Shown piece by piece: positions 16,330 through 25,065 of a stretch of DNA of 64,000 bases. This DNA is from Pseudomonadota bacterium (GTDB lineage: Bacteria; Pseudomonadota; Gammaproteobacteria; Steroidobacterales; Steroidobacteraceae): the NCBI GenBank assembly GCA_016720075.1, contig JADJXW010000020.1, positions 310,001 through 374,000 on the forward strand, in the 5' to 3' direction. A program made the translations under genes and the position numbers. Position 1 is the stretch's first letter, and each line of letters begins with the position of its first letter. Below the pieces are notes generated by a model. That model ran no database searches. It saw nothing but the letters and a program-made list of their open reading frames with translations, and was not told where the DNA came from.

Positions 16330-16944
16330 ATGGCCGACGTGGTCATCATCGACAGTGGCGGGGCCAACCTGGCCTCGCTGCGCTTTGCGCTCGGGCGCCT
16401 CGGCGCCAGCGCCGAGGTCAGCACCGACCCGGAGCGCATCCGCCGCGCCTCGCATGTGCTGCTGCCCGGCGTGGGCGCCGCGCACGACACCATGGCCCGC
16501 CTGCGCCAGCACGGCCTGGCGCAGCTGATCCCCACGTTGCGCCAGCCGGTGCTTGGCGTCTGCCTTGGGATGCAGCTGCTGTTCGAATCATCCGAGGAAG
16601 CCGCAGCGGGAACCACGCACACGCCCACGCTGGGCGTGATTCCCGGCCACGTGGCGCGCATGCTGGCCTCGCCCACGCGCCCCGTGCCGCACATGGGCTG
16701 GAACCAGCTCGAACCGCTGCGCGCTGATCCGCTGTTCACCGGCATCGAGGCGGGCGCACACGTGTACTTCGTGCACAGCTACGCCGCGCCGGTCACCGCC
16801 GACACCATTGCCACCAGCGACTACGAGGGCCGCTTCTGCGCCGCCGTGCGCCGCGGCAACTTCCGCGGCGTGCAGTTCCATCCCGAACGATCAGCCGGCG
16901 TCGGCGCCCGCCTGATCGCCAATTTCATCGCCCTCGCGGAGTGA
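16330..16944 (+). CDS. hisH: Imidazole glycerol phosphate synthase, glutaminase subunit
   Basis: 204 residues. Class I glutamine amidotransferase that feeds ammonia to HisF. It has IDSGGANLASL at the N-terminus, the nucleophile cysteine in GVCLGMQLLFESSEE, and the His/Glu pair in GVQFHPERS near the C-terminus. Its ATG directly abuts the hisB stop (TAG then ATG). Its end overlaps hisA by GTGA. Confidence 0.97.
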   Translation: MADVVIIDSGGANLASLRFALGRLGASAEVSTDPERIRRASHVLLPGVGAAHDTMARLRQHGLAQLIPTLRQPVLGVCLGMQLLFESSEEAAAGTTHTPTLGVIPGHVARMLASPTRPVPHMGWNQLEPLRADPLFTGIEAGAHVYFVHSYAAPVTADTIATSDYEGRFCAAVRRGNFRGVQFHPERSAGVGARLIANFIALAE

Positions 16945-17687
16945 CCTTGCTGCTGATTCCCTCCATCGACCTGCGCGGCGGCCACTGCGTGCGCCTGCTC
17001 AAGGGCGAGTTCGACGCCGAGACGCGCTACGACATCGATCCGGCCGAACTGCTTGGCCGCTATGCCGATGCCGGCGTGCGCTGGCTGCACCTGGTCGACC
17101 TGGATGGCGCCCGCGACGGCACGCCGGGCAACCGCGAACTGATCCGCCGCATGGCCAGCCAGTCGCGCATCCGCATCCAGCTCGGCGGCGGGCTGCGCTC
17201 GCGCGCGCTGGTCGACGAGGCGCTGGCCGCGGGCGTCAGCCGCGCGGTGATCGGCAGCGCCGCGGTGGAGGATCCCTCGCTGCTGCGCGCGCTGCTGGCC
17301 GACTACGGCGCCGATCGCGTCTGCCTCGCCATCGATGTGCGGGTGGATGAACAGGCCATCCCGCGCGTCCGTACCCGCGGCTGGGTGAAGGAGCACGCGC
17401 TGTCGCTGTGGGAACTGCTGGCCTCGTTTGCCGACACCCCGCTGCGGCATGTGCTGTGCACGGACATCGAGCGCGATGGCGCGCTGGGCGGTCCCGGATT
17501 CGACCTCTATGCCGAGGCGCTGCGCCGCTTCCCGCAGATCGCCTGGCAGGCTTCGGGCGGCATCCGCTCGGCCGCCGATCTGGCGCAGCTGGACACGATG
17601 GGCCTGGCGGCCGCCATCAGCGGCAAGGCGCTGCTCGAGGGACGCATCACGATGGAGGAATTGCAGCCATACTTGCCAGGCGCCTGA
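16941..17687 (+). CDS. hisA: Phosphoribosylformimino-AICAR ribotide isomerase
   Basis: 248 residues, TIM barrel. It performs the Amadori rearrangement of ProFAR to PRFAR. The first catalytic Asp is in IPSIDLRGGHCVRL; LVDLDGARDG, QLGGGLRS, VIGSAAVE, CTDIERDGALGG and ASGGIRSAADL follow the usual order. GTG start at 16941 overlaps the hisH stop. Its 3' end contains the GGAGGA (17654-17659) that serves hisF, and it overlaps hisF by 19 bases. Confidence 0.96.
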   Translation: MTLLLIPSIDLRGGHCVRLLKGEFDAETRYDIDPAELLGRYADAGVRWLHLVDLDGARDGTPGNRELIRRMASQSRIRIQLGGGLRSRALVDEALAAGVSRAVIGSAAVEDPSLLRALLADYGADRVCLAIDVRVDEQAIPRVRTRGWVKEHALSLWELLASFADTPLRHVLCTDIERDGALGGPGFDLYAEALRRFPQIAWQASGGIRSAADLAQLDTMGLAAAISGKALLEGRITMEELQPYLPGA

Positions 17688-18436
17688 TCCCCTGCCTCGA
17701 TGTCCGCGACGGCCAGGTCGTCAAGGGCGTGCAGTTCCGCGACCATCGCGTGGTGGGCGAAATCCTCGAGCTCGCGCGTCGCTATCGTGACGAGGGTGCC
17801 GACGAACTGGTCTTCTACGACATCACGGCGAGCCCCCAGGGTCGCTCGGTGGACCGAAGCTGGATCTCGCGTGTGGCAGAAGTGCTCGATATCCCGTTCT
17901 GCGTAGCCGGCGGCATCCGCACGGTTGCCGATGCGGAAGCCATCCTCAACGCCGGCGCGGAGAAGATCTCCGTGAACTCCCCCGCCCTGCTCGATCCCGA
18001 CCTCATCAACCGGCTCGCCGCGCGCTTCGGCTCGCAGTGCGTGGTGGTGGGCATCGACAGCCAGACCACGCCCGAGGGCTTTCGCGTGTACCAGTTCACC
18101 GGTGATCCGGATCGCAGCCGTGATTCGGGTCGCGACACGCTGCAATGGGTGCGCGAGGCGCAGCAGCGCGGCGCCGGCGAGATCGTGCTCAATTGCATGG
18201 CCAGTGATGGCGTACGGCGTGGCTACGATCTTGCACAACTTTCGGCCGTGCGGGCCGTGTGCAATGTACCGCTGGTGGCCTCGGGCGGCGCCGGCGCGCC
18301 CGAACATTTCGCAGCGCTGTTCGAGCAGCATGCGGCCGATGCGGCCCTTGCCGCCAGCGTGTTCCACAGCGGCCAGATCGCCATACCCGAACTCAAGCAG
18401 TACCTGCGCGCAAGGCACATCGAGGTGCGCACATGA
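17669..18436 (+). CDS. hisF: Imidazole glycerol phosphate synthase, cyclase subunit; apparent ATA start
   Basis: 255 residues if initiated at ATA 17669. It forms imidazole-glycerol phosphate and AICAR from PRFAR with ammonia from HisH. The N-terminus after the start, LARRLIPCLDVRDG, aligns with the canonical MLAKRIIPCLDV, so the ATA occupies the normal Met position. GGAGGA (17654-17659) lies 9 bases upstream. No in-frame ATG, GTG or TTG lies between that site and the catalytic Asp of PCLDV. Later motifs DELVFYDITAS, CVAGGIRTV, KISVNSPAL, VVVGIDSQ, GEIVLNCMASDG and VPLVASGGAG are normal. Either a rare start codon or a base error. Confidence 0.93.
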   Translation: MLARRLIPCLDVRDGQVVKGVQFRDHRVVGEILELARRYRDEGADELVFYDITASPQGRSVDRSWISRVAEVLDIPFCVAGGIRTVADAEAILNAGAEKISVNSPALLDPDLINRLAARFGSQCVVVGIDSQTTPEGFRVYQFTGDPDRSRDSGRDTLQWVREAQQRGAGEIVLNCMASDGVRRGYDLAQLSAVRAVCNVPLVASGGAGAPEHFAALFEQHAADAALAASVFHSGQIAIPELKQYLRARHIEVRT

Positions 18437-19064
18437 ACAAGACTCTCGACATCGAATCACTGGACTGGAAGAAATCCGGCGGCATGCTGCCGGCCATCAT
18501 CCAGGACGCCGCCAGCGAGGCCGTGCTGATGCTGGGCTACATGAACCGCGAGGCGCTCAGCAGACGCTGCAGCGCGGCCGCGTGGTGTTCTTCAGCCGCA
18601 CGCGTGACAGGCTCTGGGAAAAAGGCGAAACCTCGGGCAACACGCTGGAACTGGTTTCTGTCGTCACCGACTGCGACTCCGATGCACTGCTGGTGCGCGT
18701 GCATCCGCACGGCCCCACCTGCCATCGCAACACCCCGAGCTGCTTCGGCGACGGCGCGCTGCCGCGCGCCGATGGCCTGGGATTCCTGGCGCAGCTCGAG
18801 ACGGTGATCGCCTCGCGCATCGCGCAGAGCCCGGAATGCAGCTACACCGCGAAGCTGTATGGCCAGGGGCTCAAGCGCATGGCGCAGAAGGTAGGCGAGG
18901 AAGGCGTGGAAGTGGCGCTGGCCGCTCTGTCCGGGGACAACCGCGAGTTGGTCAGCGAGTCCGCCGATCTGCTGTTTCACCTGGCGCTGCTGCTGCGCGC
19001 GCGCGACCTGTCGCTCGATGCAGTGGGGGCGGAACTGGCCGCCCGGCACCGGGCCCGCAGCTAG
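18433..19064 (+). CDS. hisIE: Bifunctional phosphoribosyl-AMP cyclohydrolase / phosphoribosyl-ATP pyrophosphatase (frameshifted)
   Basis: Steps two and three of histidine synthesis. ATG 18433 (overlapping the hisF stop) reads MLPAIIQDAASEAVLMLGYMNREAL, then the frame breaks near 18558. Adding one C after the CTC at 18556-18558 restores QQTLQRGRVVFFSRTRD and gives 210 residues. HisI residues VTDCDSDALLVRVHPHGPTCH, the HisE segment CSYTAKLYGQGLKRMAQK and GEEGVEVALAAL are intact. The stop TAG shares CTAG with the stop of the convergent lysAC gene. Confidence 0.92.
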
Positions 19065-21655
19065 ACCGGCAGGACCAGCTCTTCCGGCGGCTGGCGCAGG
19101 TTGTAGCTCGAGGCCATCGAGCGGCCGTAGGCGCCGGCATTGGCGATCAGCAGCACATCGCCTTCACGCGTCACCGGCAGCAGCCGGTCGTGCCCCAGCA
19201 CGTCGCCGCTCTCGCAGATCGGCCCCACCACATCGAAGCTGCCTGCATTGGGCTGCCCGAGCTGCGAGAGATTCACGATTTCGTGGAAGGCGCCGTACAG
19301 CGCCGGCCGGATCAGCGCATTCATGCCGGTGGCCACGCCCACGTAGCCCTGGTCGCCCTTCTGCTTCAGCTGCGTGACGCGCGCCAGCAGTACGCCGCCG
19401 ACCGCCACCAGGTACCTGCCCGGCTCGATCCACAGGCTGATGCCGGGATGCTTCGACTTGAACTCCAGCAGCCCGGCATCGAGCGTGGCCAGGTCGACCG
19501 CCGTGCGGTGGTTGGAATCGGGCACCCCGAAGCCGCCACCGATGTTCAGCGTGGTGATGCCACCAACCTGCTCTGCCACCGCGGCGAGTTCCGCGGCGGT
19601 CTGCGTCCAGTTGCGGATATCGCTGATGCCGCTGCCCGTATGGGCATGCAGCCCGAAGATGACGGCGCCGGAGGACTTGGCCAGCGCCTTCAGTTCATCG
19701 ATCTCGGACAGCGGCACGCCAAACTTGGCGTAGGTGCCGGCCGTGCGCACGTGATGGTGGTGCCCCCGACCCGTGCCGGTATCGATGCGTACCAGCACCC
19801 GCCGCCCCTTGAACAGTTCCGGCCACTCGCGCAGCGCGTGCAGGTTGTCGAGCGTGACGTTCACGCCCTTCGACAGCGCATATTCGTATTCGGCGCGCGG
19901 CGCGAAGTTCGGCGTGAACAGCACCTCGTCGGCGCGAATGCCGGGCAGCGTCGCGAACACATGGTCCAGCTCCGCGCGGGACACGCATTCCATCTTCACG
20001 CCGGCCGCGTGCAGCAGCTTGAGCAGCGCCGGATTCCAGTTGGCCTTGGTGGCGTAATGCACGCGGTCCACCGACTTGAGCGTCAGCAGGTCGCGCGCCG
20101 CGGCGGCCACGGTGGCCGAGTCGTACACATAGGCCGCATCGCGACTGCCCAGCACGCTGAGCAGCGCGGCGGATTTCTCCTGCCACCACCAGCGGGCCGC
20201 GACGCCCGGCGCGCCGGGCTTGCGGAACAGCTCTTCCCAGGTCGGGCCGATCACCTTGTCGCCCGGCTCCGGATGGATCAGCAGCGCATGCAGCTGCTCG
20301 ACGAGCCGGTCGGCCTGCTCCTCGTCGACGACGAACGTGAAGTTCAGGTCATTGGCGGCCTGGCTGACCAGGTAGATCTTCTGCTCGGCAAAGAAACCGA
20401 AGGCATCGCCCAGTTCATGCAGGATGCCGCGGATGTTGCGGCCCACCAGGCTCACCGAGGCGCAGGGCCCGATGATCTCGGCGCGGCACAGCTCCGACAG
20501 CTCGGCCAGCAGGCGCTGCATCGCGCCCGCATCCATCGTGTTGGCCTGGGGATCGAGCGACACGGTGACATTCGTCTCGGAGGTGGACACCAGGTCCACC
20601 GACATGCCATGGCGCTTGAACACCTGGAAGGCATCGGCGAGGAATCCAACCTCATGCCACATGCCCGGGCTTTCCATCGAGACCAGCGAGATCCCCTTCT
20701 TCACGCATACCGCCTTCACCTTCGCCGACGAATCGGCGGTGACCGCGGCAATGTGCGTGCCTTCGAGGTCGGGCACCTGCGTGGCATAGACGAACAGCGG
20801 GATGCGGTGCGCGCGCACCGGCATCACGCAGCGCGGATGCAGCACCTTGGCGCCGGAACTGGCGATCTCCTGGGCCTCGTCGTAGTGCAGTTCGCGCAGC
20901 AGGCGCGCCGACGGGGTGTTGCGCGGGTTCGCGCTGAACATGCCGGGCACATCGGTCCAGATCTCGAGCCGCCGCGCCGCCAGCTTCGCCGCGAAGTACG
21001 CGCCGGAGGTGTCCGAGCCACCGCGGCCCAGCAGCACCGTGTCGCCGCGGGCGTCGCTGGCGATGAAACCCTGCGTGATCACCACCGGGGACATCGCAGC
21101 CAGGCGATCTGAAAGAGCCGCATCGGGCGAGAAATCGCAGGTGGAAGAAAGATAGTGGCCCTTTTCCGAGCCGTGGGCGCGTGCGTCGGCATGCAGACCC
21201 TCGCGTGCATCCCACCACTTCACGGCAAGGCCGAGTTTCGCGAGGAACCGCGAACCGATCTCGGTGGCCATCAGTTCGCCGGTGGACATCACCATGGCGC
21301 GCGTGCGATCGGAGAGCTCGTGCGTCAGGTGGATGCCCTGCGCGATCTGCTTCAGTTCGGTGAAATAGCCGTTCAGCTGCGCGCTGCGCTCGACTCCCAG
21401 CTCCTCGCACAGTTGCTGGTGGCGCGCCACGATGGCCTCGAGCGCCGCCTCGTGCTCGCCCTGCAGCGCTGCGCCGAGCAGTCGCTCCAGGCGATCGGTG
21501 ATGCCACTGACGGCCGAATGCACGATCAGCACGTTCGCGCCTTCGGCAAGGCGCTTGCGCGTCACCGCGGCGATGTTGGTCCAGTTGGGAAGATTCGAAA
21601 CGCTCGTGCCACCAAACTTCAGCACGATCCAGCGCGCGTCGTTGCGCTCACTCAT
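19061..21655 (-). CDS. Bifunctional aspartate kinase / diaminopimelate decarboxylase
   Basis: 864 residues; a fusion of the first and last enzymes of lysine synthesis, known in Xanthomonadales. Residues 1-450 are aspartokinase: VLKFGGTSVSN, MSTGELMA, GRGGSDTSGAYFAAKL, then ACT regulatory repeats (KGISLVSMESPGM, SLVGRNIRGILHELGDAFGFF). Residues about 480-864 are the PLP decarboxylase: HYATKANWNP (PLP Lys near 532), FGLHAHTGSGI, NIGGGFGVPD, EPGRYLVA, GPICESGDVLG (near 813) and AGAYGRSMASSYN. ATG 21655 gives MSERNDARWIVLKFGG; a longer in-frame start would run into the small gene upstream. The likely effect is coupling of pathway entry and exit in one polypeptide. Confidence 0.95.
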   Translation of the reverse strand: MSERNDARWIVLKFGGTSVSNLPNWTNIAAVTRKRLAEGANVLIVHSAVSGITDRLERLLGAALQGEHEAALEAIVARHQQLCEELGVERSAQLNGYFTELKQIAQGIHLTHELSDRTRAMVMSTGELMATEIGSRFLAKLGLAVKWWDAREGLHADARAHGSEKGHYLSSTCDFSPDAALSDRLAAMSPVVITQGFIASDARGDTVLLGRGGSDTSGAYFAAKLAARRLEIWTDVPGMFSANPRNTPSARLLRELHYDEAQEIASSGAKVLHPRCVMPVRAHRIPLFVYATQVPDLEGTHIAAVTADSSAKVKAVCVKKGISLVSMESPGMWHEVGFLADAFQVFKRHGMSVDLVSTSETNVTVSLDPQANTMDAGAMQRLLAELSELCRAEIIGPCASVSLVGRNIRGILHELGDAFGFFAEQKIYLVSQAANDLNFTFVVDEEQADRLVEQLHALLIHPEPGDKVIGPTWEELFRKPGAPGVAARWWWQEKSAALLSVLGSRDAAYVYDSATVAAAARDLLTLKSVDRVHYATKANWNPALLKLLHAAGVKMECVSRAELDHVFATLPGIRADEVLFTPNFAPRAEYEYALSKGVNVTLDNLHALREWPELFKGRRVLVRIDTGTGRGHHHHVRTAGTYAKFGVPLSEIDELKALAKSSGAVIFGLHAHTGSGISDIRNWTQTAAELAAVAEQVGGITTLNIGGGFGVPDSNHRTAVDLATLDAGLLEFKSKHPGISLWIEPGRYLVAVGGVLLARVTQLKQKGDQGYVGVATGMNALIRPALYGAFHEIVNLSQLGQPNAGSFDVVGPICESGDVLGHDRLLPVTREGDVLLIANAGAYGRSMASSYNLRQPPEELVLPV

Positions 21656-21660
21656 GGCGA

Positions 21661-21879
21661 TCAGGATTCGTAATCGTCGTAGTCGGACAGATCGCGCTTG
21701 AGCTTGCGATCCGCCAGCACTTCCTCGAGCTTGCTCCACGCGGCCTTGCCAACTTTCTTGGCCTTCTCGCGGGTGCGTTTGTCGACGCGGTCCAGCATGC
21801 GATCGTAGTCGCTGCCGTCTTCCTGCTCAGCCAGGAATTCGTCGTCGATATCGAATCTTTCGGGGTCGCGCTCGGACAT
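21661..21879 (-). CDS. Small acidic hypothetical protein
   Basis: 72 residues. It has an acidic N-terminus (DIDDEFLAEQEDGSDYD), a basic helical middle (KRTREKAKKVGKAAWSKLEEVL) and an acidic tail DYDDYES. The composition resembles small conserved proteins annotated as PA3496-like in Pseudomonas, but I cannot confirm that. It lies 5 bases upstream of lysAC in the same direction and is probably co-transcribed. No function is inferred. Confidence 0.65.
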   Translation of the reverse strand: MSERDPERFDIDDEFLAEQEDGSDYDRMLDRVDKRTREKAKKVGKAAWSKLEEVLADRKLKRDLSDYDDYES

Positions 21880-21917
21880 CTGAAATCGCGGTATTTGTTT
21901 GGTAAATCAGCTAGTTA

Positions 21918-21943
21918 TGCCCGGCAGGCGATACCTGCGGGCA
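21918..21943 (-). terminator. Stem-loop downstream of the L,D-transpeptidase gene
   Basis: TGCCC-(G)-GCAGG pairs with CCTGC-GGGCA around a 5-base loop, giving a 10-bp stem with one bulged G. It begins 6 bases past the transpeptidase stop on the minus strand. No clean T-run follows, so it may instead be a 3'-end stabiliser. Confidence 0.4.
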
Positions 21944-21948
21944 GCGAA

Positions 21949-22986
21949 CTATAGCCGATTCCCGCCCGCATTCAACTCTGGTTTTACCTCGGCCTGCCCG
22001 CCTTCGGCCCCATCCTGGGGCGCCGCAGGGGCTTCGGCGGCCAAACCGACCACCGTCGGCATGCCCCGGGCCTGGGTCAGCTCGGCGCGGGCACGGTCCC
22101 AGTGGATGGCCACCACGGACTCTCCCAGGGCCTGTTCCAGCAATCCCTCGAAGACGGTCAGTTCGGGCTCGCCTGTCTGACCCTGGGCGTCCACGGGCGG
22201 GTGGGCCTCGAGCAGCAGCTCCCCGGCCACCCAGGCCACCTTCACCGGCTCGTTGACCAGGTAGACCGGCGTTCCCACGGCCACCATCGGGAACAGCTCT
22301 TCGATGTCCTCGGGATACATGCGGATGCAGCCGTGCGTCACCGCCATGCCCACCGCGATCGGGTTGTTCGTGCCGTGGATCAGGTAGGAACCGGCAAGCC
22401 CAAGCCGCATGGCGTAGTTGCCCAGCGGGTTGTCGGGCCCGGGCGGCACGACCGCGGGCAGCGGCGGTTCGCCATTGGCAATGTGTTCCCTGCGCACGGA
22501 CTCCGGCGGCACCCAGCTTGGACGCTCGCGCTTGTTCACCACGCGGGTTTTGCCCAGCGGCGTGCGCCAGTCCATCTTGCCGATGCTGATGGGATAGGTG
22601 TAGACCCGCTGCGGCTTGCCGGGAACGGCCTTCGGATAGAAATAGAGTCGGTGCTCGGGCAGGTTCACCACGATGCCTTCGCGCGGGCCCGCGGGCAGCA
22701 CCCGCTGGCCCGGGATCACCAGACTGCGACCTGCTCCCGGCAGCCACGGATCGATGCCAGGATTCACCCGCACCACTTCCTCCGAGCCCAGGCTGAAGCG
22801 CCGCGCAATCTCATAGAGCGTGTCTTCGTACGTGGTGAGCACGCGTTCCTCGCGCCCGAACAGCACGGCCTCGGGGCCGGCAAGCTCGTATACGGTTGCC
22901 GACGCGCTGCCTGCCGCGACCTGCAGCAGCAGCGCGGTGGCCAGCATCCTGGGATTGCGCCATTTCATGGGTGGAATCTTGCGCAT
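21949..22986 (-). CDS. L,D-transpeptidase (YkuD family) with LysM-like N-terminal segment
   Basis: 345 residues, periplasmic. Signal peptide about 1-30 (LATALLLQVAAGSASA). Residues about 35-95 look like a LysM-type peptidoglycan-binding unit (TLYEIARRFSLGSEEVVRVNPGID). The YkuD catalytic domain spans about 105-250, with SYLIHGTNNP and the active-site motif THGCIRMYPEDI (Cys near 217). Such enzymes make 3-3 crosslinks or attach proteins to peptidoglycan. A non-catalytic tail of about 90 residues, rich in Ala/Pro/Glu, follows. It diverges from the maoC gene over about 40 bases. Confidence 0.92.
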   Translation of the reverse strand: MRKIPPMKWRNPRMLATALLLQVAAGSASATVYELAGPEAVLFGREERVLTTYEDTLYEIARRFSLGSEEVVRVNPGIDPWLPGAGRSLVIPGQRVLPAGPREGIVVNLPEHRLYFYPKAVPGKPQRVYTYPISIGKMDWRTPLGKTRVVNKRERPSWVPPESVRREHIANGEPPLPAVVPPGPDNPLGNYAMRLGLAGSYLIHGTNNPIAVGMAVTHGCIRMYPEDIEELFPMVAVGTPVYLVNEPVKVAWVAGELLLEAHPPVDAQGQTGEPELTVFEGLLEQALGESVVAIHWDRARAELTQARGMPTVVGLAAEAPAAPQDGAEGGQAEVKPELNAGGNRL

Positions 22987-23027
22987 TCCGGCGTTGCATA
23001 CAAGAGGTCTGCTAGTCTCCTCTGCGC

Positions 23028-23507
23028 ATGCAGGAATCCATTGACCTTACCGTCGACACGCTGGCCACACTGGTAGGCCGGGAATTCGCGCCCACCGAGT
23101 GGATCACCATCGACCAGCCGCGCATCGACCAGTTCGCCGACTGCACCGGGGACCACCAGTTCATCCATGTCGATCCGCAGCGCGTGGCGCGCGAGACGCC
23201 GTTCCCGCGTACGCTGGCGCACGGCTTCCTGCTGCTGTCGCTGGCGGCCGGCCACCGGCAACGGGATTTCCCGAAAGTGCAGGATGTGGCGCTGGTGCTG
23301 AATTACGGGATGGACCGGGTGCGCTTTACCTCACCGGTGTTCAGCGGTTCGAGGGTGCGATACCACACTAGGGTGGTGGCCGCGGAGCCGCGGGGCGCGG
23401 GTCGCGTGCTGCTGCGCCAGGAGGCGCGACTGGAAGTGGAAGGACAGGACAAGCCGGCGCTGGTGGCGGAGCTGCTGGCCCTGTACGTGGCGCGCGGCGC
23501 CGACTGA
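23028..23507 (+). CDS. MaoC family (R)-hydratase
   Basis: 159 residues, single hot-dog domain. The hydratase-2 motif FADCTGDHQFIHVDPQRVARETPF holds the catalytic Asp and His, followed by TLAHGFLLLSL. Relatives hydrate enoyl-CoA to (R)-3-hydroxyacyl-CoA. No beta-oxidation genes are adjacent, so the specific pathway is unknown. The sequence around its stop forms a strong hairpin. Confidence 0.88.
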   Translation: MQESIDLTVDTLATLVGREFAPTEWITIDQPRIDQFADCTGDHQFIHVDPQRVARETPFPRTLAHGFLLLSLAAGHRQRDFPKVQDVALVLNYGMDRVRFTSPVFSGSRVRYHTRVVAAEPRGAGRVLLRQEARLEVEGQDKPALVAELLALYVARGAD

Positions 23508-23517
23508 GGCGCCGCGC
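23492..23517. terminator. 10-bp GC hairpin across the maoC stop codon
   Basis: GCGCGGCGCC and GGCGCCGCGC form a perfect stem with the six-base loop GACTGA, which contains the maoC stop TGA. It sits between convergent maoC and a small minus-strand gene. It lacks a T-run, so intrinsic termination is uncertain. Confidence 0.4.
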
Positions 23518-23539
23518 ACGACAGGATCAAACCCGGTCT

Positions 23540-23713
23540 TCAGCCAGGATTGGCGCCTGCATCGGGACCCAGAACCTGCTTCCAGGTCAGCTCGATGCCA
23601 TTGCGGCGGCCCTTTTCGACCAGCTTCAGGCCCGCGGCATCGACCGTCAGAGTGAAGGGTTTGTCGTCGATCATGATCTCGCGCTTCAGCGGACGTTCCA
23701 GCTTGGTGGTCAT
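23540..23713 (-). CDS. Small hypothetical protein
   Basis: 57 residues beginning MTTKLERPLKREIMIDDKPF and ending DAGANPG. It is soluble with alternating charged and hydrophobic residues (FTLTVDAAGLKLVEKGRRNGIELTW), consistent with a small beta-rich fold. Longer in-frame starts exist, but this ATG has GGTTACCCAAGAGG upstream. It diverges from folE. The family is not recognised. Confidence 0.55.
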   Translation of the reverse strand: MTTKLERPLKREIMIDDKPFTLTVDAAGLKLVEKGRRNGIELTWKQVLGPDAGANPG

Positions 23714-23812
23714 GGCATTGGGCCTCTTGGGTAACCGTTTGGGGATGCCCAAGGGTACCACAGCGCCCCACCAGGCCGTGCCGACCCCCGATTTTCGATA
23801 GACTCTGGCCGG

Positions 23813-24523
23813 ATGAAGAAGCAGAAGGCAACGCGGGAAACGGCTGGCGGACAGGTTTCGGAGCGCATCCGGCGCCGGTTGCAGAAACAAGGCCGCCGCT
23901 TCCATGCCAACGACAACATTGCCGATGTCATTGAATCCGGCGAAGTCGACGAACTGATCAACGAAGTCGCCACGCGCATGCAGAGCGTGCTCGAGTCACT
24001 GGTCATCGACACCAAGAGCGACCACAACACGCAGGACACCGCGCGCCGGGTCGCCAAGATGTATGTCACCGAAGTGTTCCGCGGCCGCTATTTCGCCGCG
24101 CCCGCGGTCACCGAGTTTCCCAATGCCGAGCGCCTGAACGAGCTGATGATCGTGGGCCCGGTGAAGGTGCGCAGCACCTGCAGCCATCACTTCTGCCCCA
24201 TCATGGGCCGCGTGTGGATCGGGCTGATGCCCAACGAGCACTCCAACCTGATCGGCCTGTCGAAGTACGTGCGTCTCACCGACTGGATCATGACCCGCCC
24301 GCAGATCCAGGAAGAGGCCATCACGCAGATTGCCGAACTGCTGATGACCAAGGTGAATCCCGATGGCCTCGCGCTGGTCATGGAAGCCGACCACTACTGC
24401 ATGCACTGGCGCGGCGTGAAGGACGACGGTTCCAAGATGATCAACAGCGTGATGCGCGGTTCCTTCCTGAAGGACCACACGCTGCGCCGCGAATTCCTGT
24501 CACTGATCAAACTGAAGAGTTGA
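23813..24523 (+). CDS. folE: GTP cyclohydrolase I
   Basis: 236 residues. It converts GTP to dihydroneopterin triphosphate, the first step of folate synthesis. The zinc and catalytic residues are in RSTCSHHFCPIMG and MEADHYCMHWRGVKD; DTARRVAKMYVTE and LTDWIMTRPQIQEEAITQIAE are family landmarks. The N-terminus is longer and basic (KKQKATRETAGGQ), so a slightly later start is possible. The BLUF gene begins 7 bases after its stop, suggesting co-transcription. Confidence 0.95.
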   Translation: MKKQKATRETAGGQVSERIRRRLQKQGRRFHANDNIADVIESGEVDELINEVATRMQSVLESLVIDTKSDHNTQDTARRVAKMYVTEVFRGRYFAAPAVTEFPNAERLNELMIVGPVKVRSTCSHHFCPIMGRVWIGLMPNEHSNLIGLSKYVRLTDWIMTRPQIQEEAITQIAELLMTKVNPDGLALVMEADHYCMHWRGVKDDGSKMINSVMRGSFLKDHTLRREFLSLIKLKS

Positions 24524-24530
24524 GGTCGCC

Positions 24531-24959
24531 ATGCTGGTACGCCTGCTTTACGCCAGTCGCGCCGCCAAGGCGCTGAACGCCAAGACCGTCGCGGCCATCC
24601 TGGTGGAGTGCCAGCGCAACAATCCGCGCCGCGGCATCACCGGCGTGCTGTGCTACAGCGACGAGATCTTCCTGCAGGTGCTGGAAGGCAGTCGCGACGC
24701 GGTGTGCGACACCTTCAATTCCATCGTGCGCGATGCGCGCCACGAGACGGTGCGGCTGCTGCACTTCGAGGAGATCAGCGAGCGGCGTTTTGGCGGCTGG
24801 AGCATGGGCCAGGTCAACATCGAGAAGATCAACTCCTCGCTGCTGCTCAAGTACGCCGAGAAGGCCGAACTCAACCCCTTCTCGGTTTCCGGAAAGGTCT
24901 CGATGGCGCTGCTCGAAGAGCTCATCGCCACGGCTTCGGTGCTCGGCCGGTCGGCCTGA
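24531..24959 (+). CDS. BLUF-domain blue-light photoreceptor
   Basis: 142 residues; a stand-alone sensor of blue light using FAD. The residues that make the BLUF photocycle are all present with canonical spacing: Tyr7 (LLYASRA), Asn31 (RNNPRRGITG), Gln49 (IFLQVLEG), Trp90 and Met92 (GGWSMGQ). They match Tyr21, Asn45, Gln63, Trp104 and Met106 of AppA. About 40 C-terminal residues form a short helical cap and no output domain is attached. It lies 7 bases behind folE. A partner protein is expected but not identified. Confidence 0.93.
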   Translation: MLVRLLYASRAAKALNAKTVAAILVECQRNNPRRGITGVLCYSDEIFLQVLEGSRDAVCDTFNSIVRDARHETVRLLHFEEISERRFGGWSMGQVNIEKINSSLLLKYAEKAELNPFSVSGKVSMALLEELIATASVLGRSA

Positions 24960-25065
24960 GAACTTCGAATGCCGAAAGACCAACCCAGATGCGGGCGGAA
25001 TGGCATCTGATAGACTCCGCCGACCGGTTTGCCGGGCTTTAACCTATTCACAGCGGGGGTCGACA

